Shown piece after piece: positions 19,582-27,352 of a stretch of 37,920 nucleotides of DNA (position 1 is its first letter; every line of letters begins with the position of its first letter). The notes below the pieces were generated by a model. It made no database searches. It had not been told where the DNA came from and saw nothing but the letters and a program-made list of their open reading frames with translations. Origin of the DNA: a virus. The stretch lies in IMG/VR virus record IMGVR_UViG_3300046718_000298, positions 1-37,920 of that record; one strand, written 5' to 3'. The translations under genes and the position numbers were made by a program.

Positions 19582-21603
19582 CTAGTGAACCACCCACCCC
19601 GTACCGTTGCAGTACGCAACGATATGGTCTGTCCCTCCGGCCACAACGGCAGCGTTAAAGACCGCGCCGTTGTTGTTATTGACGGGGCGGAATGTTCCTT
19701 CTGCGCCGGCATTGCAAGTGCCCAATGACGCCACAGCCACAGGCACGATATTGAGACCAAGATCGGACCAAATGCCAATCGTTGTCGGGGTCGTGCCGAC
19801 CTGTATCTTGACGAGGCCGCCGGTGTTCTGCGCCTGGATACGGACCTCAGCCGACCCGCCATTGGAGTTGACGCATAGTGCGCCATCGGTCGCGCCGGAC
19901 GGGTCGCAGTACCCGAACCATTGCCTGCCCCAAGTACCGTCGCCTGTCCGCGCCAGGTCCAACCTTCCGGCCACCCCCGTGGTGCCGATTACGGCTTGAT
20001 TGCCGTAGCCGACGCCGACCGTCAGCCCGGTGACGCTATTGGCTTGGATCTGAGAAGTCCCCGTTGGATCGGCAGCATTCAGGCCGGCAACGCTGCTGCC
20101 CCCGATTACCGTCGTGAAAAACCTATTAGCCTCGCTGGCCCCGGCCCATCCAACAGAACCCCTCACTAGCCCGTCCGCGCCACGCGCAAATTGAATTAAG
20201 CCGGATTGTCCCGAAGACCCGAGGACAAGCTGCCCCCCACTATAGGGCGCTGTGAGCGTAGAGGGGCCATTCGTTCGCAGCACAGCCTTGGTCCCGGTCG
20301 CGCTATCGGTGAGAGTCCCGCCCTCGGCGAACGAATTTGCCCAATACAAACTTCCCCATGCACCATCCAGCGTCACGTTCCCAGAGAATGTATTGCCAGA
20401 GAATGACGCGGCGGCGATGGTGCTTGCGCCCGGACCCGTGATAGTCCCGCCGCAACCCACTTCATTGCCGACAAAATCAAACCGGCGAATTTGCGGCGGC
20501 GCCACAGTGATGTTGGTACACGCTATTATATTCCCCGTGATCGTCCATTGCTTGAGGGCCGTAGTGGCGTCCAGGGAAAAAAGTGGCTGCGCGCTATTCA
20601 GTGTGTTTGCTGAAAGTTGCACACGCTGAACCACCGGCCACGTCGAGTCTGAGTGTATATAGGCGGTATGAACCCCTTCCACATGATTATTATAGAAATT
20701 ATACTCGACAATGTCGGCTATCGACGCCGGCAGCTGACTCTCAAACGAGAGCCAATAATTAGCCGCTCCATTGAAATGATTGTTGTTAAAATGTAGGGTG
20801 TTGGGACCGCCAGCAGCATTCGTCGCGTTGCCGCCCGTAATTTTGACGTAAGCGTTTGCTGTGGGGTTGGGGCCACTGTTGCAACCGAAACGGCTGTTGT
20901 CGATATATGCTTCCGGCCAGCCATCAAAAACGAGGTAATTCCCCGTGATGTTGCAGGTAAACAGCTTCGAGGCGTGGACGGAAATCCCGGCGCTGGCGGT
21001 TGAGTAGAAGTAAAATCCGTTGTCGAAATTCGAGCAGCGCACACGGTCGAGAACGACGTTATAAGAAAGCTCCATACGAAGGCACGTCGAACCGGAAAGT
21101 GGCGAAGTGTTAGCGCCAAGAATGTTGAGGTCACGAATAGGCGGCGCTTGCAGGACAGGAGTGTATTTAACGCAAGTCACGACGGCCTGCGCGCAGACTA
21201 TCGAGGCGCCCTGGGAAGTCGAGGAGATGCCCGGCGTGAGAGAGCCGCTCCCCTGCAAGAAAACAGGCGTGGTGAACACCAGCCCCGTTGCGGAATAGCA
21301 GGGATGCCCGGTGGGGAAAACGAGTGTGGCGGTTGGATACGCCGTCGCCAGCGCCTGAATAGCCGCGGTGTCGTCGGCGCCGGTCGTGCCGTTCCAGTTA
21401 CATGCGGCGGCGGCGAGCTCCGGCGGCGGGGCTGTGACGCTTACCTCGCTGCGTAGTGCTATTGCCCCCATCCCCATGTTGACCTGGGCGGTCGGCAGCG
21501 TCGCATTCGAGGCCGCCGGGTTCATCCCACCGCCGCTATGGCTCTGCGCCCACGCGGGGGCGGCCGCGGCCAGCAGCAGGCCCGTGAGCAGGAATGCCTT
21601 CAT
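19582..21603 (-). CDS. Tailspike-like beta-helix protein with Sec signal peptide (673 aa)
   Basis: Residues 1-20 are a textbook signal peptide (MKAFLLTGLLLAAAAPAWA, cut after AWA). A pectate-lyase-type start follows (NWNGTTGADDTAAIQAL, about 70-86) and then many beta-helix turns rich in Asn, Gly and aromatic residues (NVVLDRVRCSNFDNGFYFY, FNNNHFNGAANYWLS). The C-terminus (GTFRPVNNN...HIVAYCNGTGWVV) is a small tip domain often seen on phage tail proteins. Such proteins bind and usually degrade surface polysaccharide. There are many cysteines in the first half. The signal peptide is odd for a virion part. The stop lies just ahead of the holin-like gene, and the start overlaps the S74 gene (ATGA). 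Confidence 0.8.
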   Translation of the reverse strand: MKAFLLTGLLLAAAAPAWAQSHSGGGMNPAASNATLPTAQVNMGMGAIALRSEVSVTAPPPELAAAACNWNGTTGADDTAAIQALATAYPTATLVFPTGHPCYSATGLVFTTPVFLQGSGSLTPGISSTSQGASIVCAQAVVTCVKYTPVLQAPPIRDLNILGANTSPLSGSTCLRMELSYNVVLDRVRCSNFDNGFYFYSTASAGISVHASKLFTCNITGNYLVFDGWPEAYIDNSRFGCNSGPNPTANAYVKITGGNATNAAGGPNTLHFNNNHFNGAANYWLSFESQLPASIADIVEYNFYNNHVEGVHTAYIHSDSTWPVVQRVQLSANTLNSAQPLFSLDATTALKQWTITGNIIACTNITVAPPQIRRFDFVGNEVGCGGTITGPGASTIAAASFSGNTFSGNVTLDGAWGSLYWANSFAEGGTLTDSATGTKAVLRTNGPSTLTAPYSGGQLVLGSSGQSGLIQFARGADGLVRGSVGWAGASEANRFFTTVIGGSSVAGLNAADPTGTSQIQANSVTGLTVGVGYGNQAVIGTTGVAGRLDLARTGDGTWGRQWFGYCDPSGATDGALCVNSNGGSAEVRIQAQNTGGLVKIQVGTTPTTIGIWSDLGLNIVPVAVASLGTCNAGAEGTFRPVNNNNGAVFNAAVVAGGTDHIVAYCNGTGWVVH

Positions 21604-22664
21604 CTAGCGGCTTTCTCCGATTCCTTCAATTCTTGGATCGCCTTAACCAACACCGGCACAATACCCGCCCAATCAACGCTGTTCGGGCGCCCCTCGGCGT
21701 CGTGTCCAACCAGTTCCGGCAGAACATCGGCTACTTGTTCGGCAGTAAACCCATACAACTCGCGAGCGCCGTCATCGCCGTAGCCCTTATTGTAGCGATA
21801 CGAGACGGGTTGAAGTGCCATGATTTGTGCGAGCCCGGGCCGCAACGGCGATATGTCGTGCTTGAAGCGAGCGCTCGATGTCCCAAGGCAAATACCGACA
21901 GCGCCAGATCCTTTATAAAGCAGTCCCGTACTGGTATCGGCGCAAACGGTATTGTCGGTATGGGTCGCGTCACTCGGGAGTGACGGCAGATTGATGCCTC
22001 CCGTTACGAGACGGATGCGTTCCGTTCCGTCATAGACAAGGCTAACGTCGCGGGCGACGCCGCTGCCGTTATGCGCAGTGCCGAATGTCGATACGTTGGC
22101 GGCCCACGACCCGAGATACGCCCACTCGCTGTTTGAGGCATCGGTGAAAAGGTTGTAGATGCGCGCCGTGCCTGCGGTGGTCCCAATATTCAATTTCGCT
22201 ATTGGTTTGTTTGGTCCGGCTATGCTGACCCCGTTCACATCAGCCAACACCATGTCTTGATTTGCAGTATCTCCGCCAGTCCTTACGCCGAGTGCTACGA
22301 AATTAGTGGTGCCATTGTTATCTGCCCTAGCATAAACAGTTCTTTCTGAAAGCCCGGTATCTCTGAGGCTAATTCTCGGGGCCGCCGCCGATAAGTGGAT
22401 AATAGTTGTCGGCGTAACACCCAATCCCAATAACCCGCCAGATGTTATCTGCCCCGATCCGGGGAGTGTCGTCGTGCCAGACAGCGTGCCGCCCGAGAGG
22501 GTTAGGCCGGCGACCGTCGTGACGGTGCTGCCGTAGGTGATCGCGGTCGAGCCGAGGGTAAAAAGGGCGCCGCCCGGCACGAGGGCGTTGGGCGGGTTGT
22601 AGACCTGCGCCGCCGCTGCCACCGGCAGCAACGCCAGGAGAAGTCCGAGAGCGTGGCGCTTCAT
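21600..22664 (-). CDS. Tail-appendage protein with S74 chaperone domain and signal peptide (354 aa)
   Basis: The N-terminus is a signal peptide (MKRHALGLLLALLPVAAAAQ). The middle has beta-rich Thr/Gly repeats (TLSGGTLSGTTTLPGSG and following). The C-terminal 91 residues (from about 264) are the intramolecular chaperone of the endosialidase type, peptidase S74: SSARFKHDISPL with the Ser and Lys of the self-cleavage site, LQPVSYRYNKG, ELYGFTAEQVADVLPELV and VLVKAIQELKE. This domain trimerises fibres and spikes and then cuts itself off. The start ATG 22664 overlaps the stop of the upstream gene; the frame to 22676 is not needed. Confidence 0.85.
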   Translation of the reverse strand: MKRHALGLLLALLPVAAAAQVYNPPNALVPGGALFTLGSTAITYGSTVTTVAGLTLSGGTLSGTTTLPGSGQITSGGLLGLGVTPTTIIHLSAAAPRISLRDTGLSERTVYARADNNGTTNFVALGVRTGGDTANQDMVLADVNGVSIAGPNKPIAKLNIGTTAGTARIYNLFTDASNSEWAYLGSWAANVSTFGTAHNGSGVARDVSLVYDGTERIRLVTGGINLPSLPSDATHTDNTVCADTSTGLLYKGSGAVGICLGTSSARFKHDISPLRPGLAQIMALQPVSYRYNKGYGDDGARELYGFTAEQVADVLPELVGHDAEGRPNSVDWAGIVPVLVKAIQELKESEKAAR

Positions 22665-23104
22665 TTGTACCAACATGCCGTGGTGGTGCCGCTGGCCGAG
22701 CCGATGATCGTGACCGCAGGCGGAATCGGGAACTTGTCACGCCACAGGCAGCCGCCGGGTTGCAAGGTCAGCGTGCCGGCCGAGCCGATGGCGGCGGTTC
22801 CCCCGGTCAGGTTGACCCCGAGCGTGTTCGAGGCGTGCGCGTTGCAGATCATGAAGTAGTTCTGCGGCGCAGACGGGCCTGTGGTGGTCGCGGTCGGGAA
22901 GACCACGGGGGCCGAGCCGGTCGTAACCGTCTGGTCGCAGCGCGACAGCGCCGCGCTCGCCTGAGCGAAGGCCGAGGTCGCCAGCGCGATCGACAGCGCG
23001 GCAACCGCCGCGGCGAGCACGAGCGGCCGCGTCCACCGCCACTCGATCAGCTTGCCGCCCAGCGGGTCGCCCATCACCCAATCGTCCTGCGCGCCGTCGA
23101 ACAT
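22661..23104 (-). CDS. Signal-anchored cysteine-containing protein (147 aa)
   Basis: It has a cytoplasmic-type head (FDGAQDDWVMGDPLGGKLIE), a basic segment (WRWTRP), then a hydrophobic segment PLVLAAAVAALSIALATSAF ending in SAFA, which could be a cleavable signal or an anchor. The mature part is beta-type with four cysteines (LSRCDQTV, FMICNAHASN, GGCLWRDKF, TACWYK), as in a small exported beta domain. No family is recognised. The start ATG 23104 shares a base with the upstream TGA; a GTG one codon earlier is possible. It is part of the exported tail-appendage block. Confidence 0.6.
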   Translation of the reverse strand: MFDGAQDDWVMGDPLGGKLIEWRWTRPLVLAAAVAALSIALATSAFAQASAALSRCDQTVTTGSAPVVFPTATTTGPSAPQNYFMICNAHASNTLGVNLTGGTAAIGSAGTLTLQPGGCLWRDKFPIPPAVTIIGSASGTTTACWYK

Positions 23105-23277
23105 CACTTTTTCCTCGCGGCCTTGCGCCCCTTCGCGGTGGTCTTGTTGCCGCGCATGAGGCCGATCTTGTTGAGCGTGCCGTACACCGCCGACTTGTTG
23201 CCGGGGTACTCGCGCTTCAGCTTGCTCTCGACATCGGCCACCGCCGTTTTCTTGCCGCCCGGCGTGCGCTTTGGCAT
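23104..23277 (-). CDS. Small basic phage protein (57 aa)
   Basis: This is a very basic protein (PKRTPGGKKTAVADVESKLK, NKTTAKGRKAARKK) with a central YPGNKSAVYGTLNKIG motif of a kind common among small phage proteins. ATG 23277 is chosen because GGGAG lies 8 bases before it; ATG 23322 would add 15 residues but has no site. It may bind nucleic acid or associate with the virion. It is the last leftward gene before the antisense polymerase-like gene, and its start is about 80 bases from that gene's start, arranged divergently. Confidence 0.6.
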   Translation of the reverse strand: MPKRTPGGKKTAVADVESKLKREYPGNKSAVYGTLNKIGLMRGNKTTAKGRKAARKK

Positions 23278-23355
23278 ACGCTTTCTCCCGATGGTGCCGG
23301 CGAAGTTGCCCGACGTGTTCATGTCAACCCGAATGCCACAAAGCCAAGGAACCCG

Positions 23356-24255
23356 ATGACGAGCGCGACCCTTGCCGCCAGCCGCAGCAACCGCCTGACC
23401 TGGGCGGTCCTAGCCTGCCTTGTCGCCGCCGCCATCCCCGTCGCCGGAGGGTCCGGCACCTTCATGCCCGCGATGGCCTTGGGTTGCTGGTTTCTCGTGC
23501 TGTCCGCCCTGGACCGGCCCCAGATAGACCGCGTATGGACCGGCTTCATATGGGTTTCCGTAGGGGCGGCCATTTGCGCCTATGTACAGCTGCCCCGGCT
23601 CGAATACCCATTTCGGCCACCCGGGCCGTTCGCCAGCCCCGACTACCTCGGCGCATTCGCCGCCGTCATGGCCTTTGTCTGCCTGCGCTTCGGCTATCGC
23701 TATCTGGCTGTGGGCAACCTCGTCACCGTAGCCGTAACCCAGAGCCGCGGCGCGCTGCTGGCGGTCGGCGCGGGCGGCGCGGTCTGGCTGTGGCAGCGTT
23801 CCCGTATCGCCGCCTGCGTGGGGATCATCGCCGCAATAGCTGCCGCAATCCTGCTGTGGCGGCCAGAGGCGCGGATCGGCATCTGGACCCTTGGCCTCAA
23901 GATCGCCGCCCAGCACCCGCTGACGGGATGGGGGATTCGCGGGGTCGAGGTCTGGCCGCTCAACCATTTCTATTCCGTCCCGCTTGACTGGCTGATCGCC
24001 ACCGGCATCATCGGCGCCGCGGCGGGCATGTGGCTCGCCGTCACCGTATGGCGACTAGCCGGCCGCGACGACAGGGCGATCCTCGCCGCCTGGGTCGTGG
24101 CCGGCCTCTTTCTCTCGGCGTCCTGGCCCATGTGGGCGGTCCTGTTCGCCGTCCTGGCCGGCTTAGTAAGCCGGGATATACCGGACGACGCCGGTGTTAT
24201 CGACGACCACGAACCACTTCTGAATCGTGGTGTGCGATCCCTGCGGCCCGAGTGA
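23356..24255 (+). CDS. O-antigen polymerase/ligase-like membrane protein (299 aa)
   Basis: This is a polytopic membrane protein with about 8-9 hydrophobic helices, similar to the Wzy/WaaL (O-antigen ligase) superfamily. The family hallmark AVTQSRGALLAVGAGGAVWL (about 126-145) is followed by a conserved P-L-T-G-W-G-I-R-G-V segment (AAQHPLTGWGIRGVEVWPL, about 184-202), then HFYSVPLDWLIATGIIGAA. It would work at the inner membrane on lipid-linked glycans and alter the host's surface polysaccharide. AAGGA precedes the ATG. It is the only gene on this strand within 27 kb of leftward late genes. Its last 31 codons run antisense through the 3' end of the opposite gene, suggesting insertion with loss of its own stop. 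Confidence 0.75.
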   Translation: MTSATLAASRSNRLTWAVLACLVAAAIPVAGGSGTFMPAMALGCWFLVLSALDRPQIDRVWTGFIWVSVGAAICAYVQLPRLEYPFRPPGPFASPDYLGAFAAVMAFVCLRFGYRYLAVGNLVTVAVTQSRGALLAVGAGGAVWLWQRSRIAACVGIIAAIAAAILLWRPEARIGIWTLGLKIAAQHPLTGWGIRGVEVWPLNHFYSVPLDWLIATGIIGAAAGMWLAVTVWRLAGRDDRAILAAWVVAGLFLSASWPMWAVLFAVLAGLVSRDIPDDAGVIDDHEPLLNRGVRSLRPE

Positions 24256-24501
24256 GGTCATCGTGGTGGCGACGTTCGAGTTCGCCGTCCATGTCTGTGT
24301 CGCGAAGAACTGCAACTCGCCCGTGTTGGCCGAGGCCGAGACGAGGTTGCCGAGATAATCGTTGACCCGGCCAAGGATGCCGGGCGCGGTCGGCTCGACC
24401 GGGCCGGACGACCCGCCACCCGTTGGGATAGCGGCAGAGATTTGCATCGCGGCGGTGCCGAGCAGGATGCCGCAGGCGAGTGCGGCGATGGTCTTGCGCA
24501 T
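24163..24501 (-). CDS. Exported tail-appendage-like protein (112 aa)
   Basis: ATG 24501 has GGAGGGG right upstream. There is a signal peptide (RKTIAALACGILLGTAAMQI, cut near ISA), then a beta-type mature domain with LGRVNDYLGNLVSASANTGE, TWTANSNVATTM and a conserved-looking end QKWFVVVDNTGVVRYIPAY. The family is unknown. It is the middle member of the exported block and lies behind the bidirectional terminator at 24612-24646. Its last 93 bases overlap the convergent polymerase-like gene. Because its coding quality in the overlap is good, I take this gene as the older one. Confidence 0.6.
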   Translation of the reverse strand: MRKTIAALACGILLGTAAMQISAAIPTGGGSSGPVEPTAPGILGRVNDYLGNLVSASANTGELQFFATQTWTANSNVATTMTSLGPQGSHTTIQKWFVVVDNTGVVRYIPAY

Positions 24502-24538
24502 GATCCCCTCCGAAACTGTCAAGCCCTATTAGCACGGC

Positions 24539-24567
24539 TTGCGAAATTGCGCCACGCTAGGTATAGT
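24539..24567 (+). promoter_or_regulatory. Strong-looking sigma-70-type promoter
   Basis: TTGCGA (24539-24544), a 17-bp spacer and TATAGT (24562-24567, 5 of 6) point rightward into a non-coding stretch. There is no reading frame worth calling behind it, only a hairpin and a terminator, so it appears to serve a short RNA. Confidence 0.6.
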
Positions 24568-24573
24568 GACGGT

Positions 24574-24646
24574 CTTGGTCGGGGGACCGAGGACTCTCAA
24601 GGTGTGGTGGCAAAAACTCGGCGGGCTTCGGCCCGTCGTTTCTTTT
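24574..24646 (+). ncRNA. Candidate phage small RNA (about 73 nt)
   Basis: The expected start is about 24574, 7 bases behind the -10 box. The first bases form a 7-bp hairpin (CTTGGTC, loop GGGG, GACCGAG; 24574-24591). A single-stranded middle follows (GACTCTCAAGGTGTGGTGGC), then an intrinsic terminator (CGGGC TTCG GCCCG, 24622-24635) and a T-rich tail ending at about 24646. The whole unit (promoter, hairpin, loop region, terminator) occupies the only real intergenic gap in the late operon. The RNA is antisense to the late transcript upstream of the 112-aa exported gene's start codon, so it could affect that message or act on a host mRNA. There is no tRNA shape. Confidence 0.5.
24612..24646. 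terminator. Bidirectional intrinsic terminator
   Basis: The stem CGGGC/GCCCG with TTCG loop (24622-24635) is flanked by AAAAA on the left (24612-24616), giving a T-run for leftward RNA just after the 662-aa gene's stop at 24645. On the right is TCGTTTCTTTT for rightward RNA. Confidence 0.7.
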
Positions 24647-26633
24647 AGTGGATCGCCCAGCAGAGGTCGGTCGGCACGAAGGTCGCGGTCACGAAAGTCA
24701 GAGCCGCCACGGCCTTGTCGGCGCAGACCGGGTTGGTGCCACCGCCGCCGGCCGTGAACGTCAGCCCGTCCACCACGAAAATCCGCACGTCGCGCGCCTG
24801 CCATGGAGCCTCAAGATTGGTCACGGCGACCGCGCCCGTGATGCGGATCAGCGGATAGAACCCGAAGTCGACGACCGCAGCCGAGGCGAGGGTCTGGGCC
24901 TCGCTATCCAGGGGCCAGTTGTTGCTTATCTGAAGCTCGTTCGAGTTGGTCGGGTGGAACCCGCCGATCGGCGACACGCTGGAGCCGAAAAACTGGTTGC
25001 CGGTGATGATGACGTTGTTCACCCCGACATTGCCGAAATAGACGTTGCTGGTGGTGGCGCTGACGAAGCCCACCCCATCGCAGGCATCGGCCAGCGTGTT
25101 GTTCCTCACCGCAACCGTCGATTCGTCGATGTAGATATTCGCCGCGGCCACCCGCTGGCCGGCGTAGCACAGGGTCGAGCTGTCGATCGTGACATCGTTC
25201 GTGCCGGTGCCTCCGACAAAGATGTTCTGGTCCGATGCCGTGTTGCCCGCCAGCCCGATGATGTGGACGCCGGAGACGATGGAGCCGCCGCCGCCGGTGT
25301 TCTGGATCGTCGCGTTCCGCGCCTGATTGGCCCAGCCGGCGGTTCCCGCCCAGTCGCCGTTGCGGGCGATGTAGGAGTTGTTGATCTTGATGATCTGCAC
25401 GAGGCTCCCGGCATTCGTGTCGATCAGGAGGCCGTCGCTGTTGGTCGTGTCGCCGAGCACGGTCTGATCGAAAAAGGCAAAGGCCACGGCCTTACCGGCG
25501 ATCGGCTTGATGATCGTCCCGAAATTCGTGCGCTGGACATCGTTCTTCGAGATGTAGGGGCCGCCCGAGTTCTGGAACAGGAATCCCGCCGTGTAGGTCT
25601 GGGTTGCCGCCGGCCCCCATGTCGTCATCAGGTTGTTGGTGTAGACCGAGCCGATGGCCTGGACCGAGGCCGTGCCATCAGTGATGACGTAGCACCCCGT
25701 CGAATCGGTCGGGTTCACGTTGTCGGTAAAGGTGTTGCCGTTGACGACGTTGTGCGACCCGCCGTTGATGATGTAGTTGCAGAAGCCGTTGATAAGGCTG
25801 TTTTCGAGCCTGATATCGTTGGCATTGAAGCCGAAGGCGTAGCCGCCGGTATTGCCGCCGGTGCCGTTCAGAACCACCCCCCGGATAATCACCCCGCCCG
25901 CATTGACCGAGATCAGGTTGGCGTTCTTGGCGCAGGCGATGATACCGCCGCTGCCGACCGGCGGAACGACGCCGAGGTTCGCCCCGGCCAGCGTCATGGC
26001 CGAAGTGATCGTCGCTGCCGTGATGCAGTAATAGTGCCCCGAGACCAGCTGCACCGTCTTGTAGGCGGCGGCGTCGATGGCGGCCTGGAAGCAAACCGTG
26101 TCGTCCGTCACGCCGTCGCCGACGCAGCCGAATTGCCGAGGGTCGATGACGCCATTGGCAAACTGCGCGATCCAGCAGCGGCTGTCGGATGACTTGACCT
26201 GCGAACCGTCGTCGCCCGCCCCGGCGTTGAGGGTGCACGGGCTGCTCGATGCGACGTACATCAGGGGCGCGACGTCGCCTTGCGCCAGGAAGCCGTTGCG
26301 CAGGAGCGCCTTGATCCCGACCGTGGACTTCGCCTTCAGGGCCGCGTTGGTCGGCACGATCAGGGTCGGCGGCGCGCCGCTGTCGGCAATGCGGTGGCCG
26401 GCGGTGTCGCTGAAGGTGGCGACGTTGCCGATGGCGCTGGCACCCGGCCCGAGCACGTCGCCGGTGCTGGCGTTGGCGCAATCGCGGATCGAGGCGAAGT
26501 TCTGGTTGACCTGGCCCGCGTCCATCGGGGTGCCGTTGCGGAAGACGAACGGGATCACCGGGCAGGTAGCGTGCGCTGCCCCGGCGAGGGTCAAAAGTGC
26601 GAGGAAACATGCCGCAGCAAGGGCCGGGCGCAT
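24645..26633 (-). CDS. Tailspike-like beta-helix protein with signal peptide (662 aa)
   Basis: It has a signal peptide, MRPALAAACFLALLTLAGAA ending in AHA, then a conserved head CPVIPFVFRNGTPMDAGQVN and QNFASIRDCAN, then the pectate-lyase-superfamily start IDPRQFGCVGDGVTDDTVCF (about 163-182). A long right-handed beta-helix region with repeated Asn/Gly/Ile turns follows (SHNVVNGNTFTDNVN, TIDSSTLCYAG, NNVIITGNQFFG). The C-terminal domain ends GTNPVCADKAV...LCWAIH. It contains at least a dozen cysteines. It is probably a polysaccharide-binding or degrading spike. An exported form could reach the periplasm or the cell surface. The start has no clear ribosome-binding site; the intrinsic terminator follows the stop. 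Confidence 0.8.
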   Translation of the reverse strand: MRPALAAACFLALLTLAGAAHATCPVIPFVFRNGTPMDAGQVNQNFASIRDCANASTGDVLGPGASAIGNVATFSDTAGHRIADSGAPPTLIVPTNAALKAKSTVGIKALLRNGFLAQGDVAPLMYVASSSPCTLNAGAGDDGSQVKSSDSRCWIAQFANGVIDPRQFGCVGDGVTDDTVCFQAAIDAAAYKTVQLVSGHYYCITAATITSAMTLAGANLGVVPPVGSGGIIACAKNANLISVNAGGVIIRGVVLNGTGGNTGGYAFGFNANDIRLENSLINGFCNYIINGGSHNVVNGNTFTDNVNPTDSTGCYVITDGTASVQAIGSVYTNNLMTTWGPAATQTYTAGFLFQNSGGPYISKNDVQRTNFGTIIKPIAGKAVAFAFFDQTVLGDTTNSDGLLIDTNAGSLVQIIKINNSYIARNGDWAGTAGWANQARNATIQNTGGGGSIVSGVHIIGLAGNTASDQNIFVGGTGTNDVTIDSSTLCYAGQRVAAANIYIDESTVAVRNNTLADACDGVGFVSATTSNVYFGNVGVNNVIITGNQFFGSSVSPIGGFHPTNSNELQISNNWPLDSEAQTLASAAVVDFGFYPLIRITGAVAVTNLEAPWQARDVRIFVVDGLTFTAGGGGTNPVCADKAVAALTFVTATFVPTDLCWAIH

Positions 26634-26649
26634 GGGTTTGATGGCGATG

Positions 26650-26895
26650 TCAGCCTCCCACTTCTTCTGTCAGGGCATCCCTGATCTCCGGGTATCGCTC
26701 GACCGTCGCCGCCACGATCAGCGACAGCAACTTGCTGGCATCTGCGTAGGCATTCTCGGTCTTGTCGACGTAGATCGAGAACCCGAATCGCGGGCCGATC
26801 CTTAACGTAGCCCTCACAAAGCCATCGCCGTGAGGGTCGCTCATATCGGACTCCGTTCTTAGGGAGACCGCGATCCGGCTCGCATCAACAGCCAT
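26650..26895 (-). CDS. Unknown small beta-alpha protein (81 aa)
   Basis: The function is not recognised. The sequence is strand-rich at first (DASRIAVSLRTES, FVRATLRIGPRFGFSIYV) and ends in helices (ADASKLLSLIVAATVERYPE). GAGAGGA lies before the ATG. It may be a small tail accessory; nothing more can be said. Confidence 0.55.
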   Translation of the reverse strand: MAVDASRIAVSLRTESDMSDPHGDGFVRATLRIGPRFGFSIYVDKTENAYADASKLLSLIVAATVERYPEIRDALTEEVGG

Positions 26896-26907
26896 TTCAT
26901 CCTCTCT

Positions 26908-27348
26908 TTAGTATCGTACAAACCATGTCACGCTTGCCTCTCTGTACCGCCAGGATGAGCCGCTGTCGGCGTTGAGCAGGTAGGAGCCGCCGCGCACCGT
27001 CTCGCCCGCCGCGCCCTGCACCGTCAGCGCCGTAAGCTGCTCCGTCGTCGAAAGCTCGAATATCTGCCCGTCCACCGGGGCAGCCGGCAGCGTTACCGTC
27101 AGGGTCGCCAGCGTCCCGGCCGGCTCAAGCTGCAATGCCGAGGCCGTCGCCACCACTGTCGCCCCCGTGACCGGCTGCGCAAACTGGACCGACCCCGGCA
27201 GGAAAGCGCCAAGCTGGACGTAATAGGCCGTTTCCGAGCCGGAGGGTCCGCGGGCGACGGCGATCCTGTCGGTCGGCAAAGACGGCGCCGGCAACTCCGT
27301 CGTCAGCGGGTCTTCCCATAGGAAGTATGCAAAGGTCTCGCCAGCCAT
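26908..27348 (-). CDS. Probable tail/appendage adaptor protein (146 aa)
   Basis: This is a beta-sandwich-like protein. It has an N-terminal segment (DRIAVARGPSGSETAYYVQL) like the repeat-unit attachment peptides at the start of fibre-associated proteins, then VTGATVVATASALQLEPAGT, LTVTLPAAPVDGQIFELS and a C-terminal WRYREASVTWFV. This composition is typical for a tail-fibre connector. It lies between the nozzle and the tailspike genes. The family is not recognised. Confidence 0.55.
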   Translation of the reverse strand: MAGETFAYFLWEDPLTTELPAPSLPTDRIAVARGPSGSETAYYVQLGAFLPGSVQFAQPVTGATVVATASALQLEPAGTLATLTVTLPAAPVDGQIFELSTTEQLTALTVQGAAGETVRGGSYLLNADSGSSWRYREASVTWFVRY

Positions 27349-27352
27349 CGGC

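Noticed and set aside
24574-24646. tRNA gene in the intergenic gap
   Set aside because: No acceptor, D-arm, anticodon arm or GTTC loop; only one hairpin plus a terminator.
24648-26192. A 514-codon open frame on the + strand opposite the 662-aa spike
   Set aside because: It is an antisense shadow: Arg/Asp/Gly/Val-rich composition, no domain, no ribosome-binding site, and the opposite strand has a signal peptide and a beta-helix protein.
26077-26805. A 242-codon + strand frame across the start of the 662-aa spike gene
   Set aside because: Antisense shadow covering a signal peptide and a conserved spike head; no start signal.
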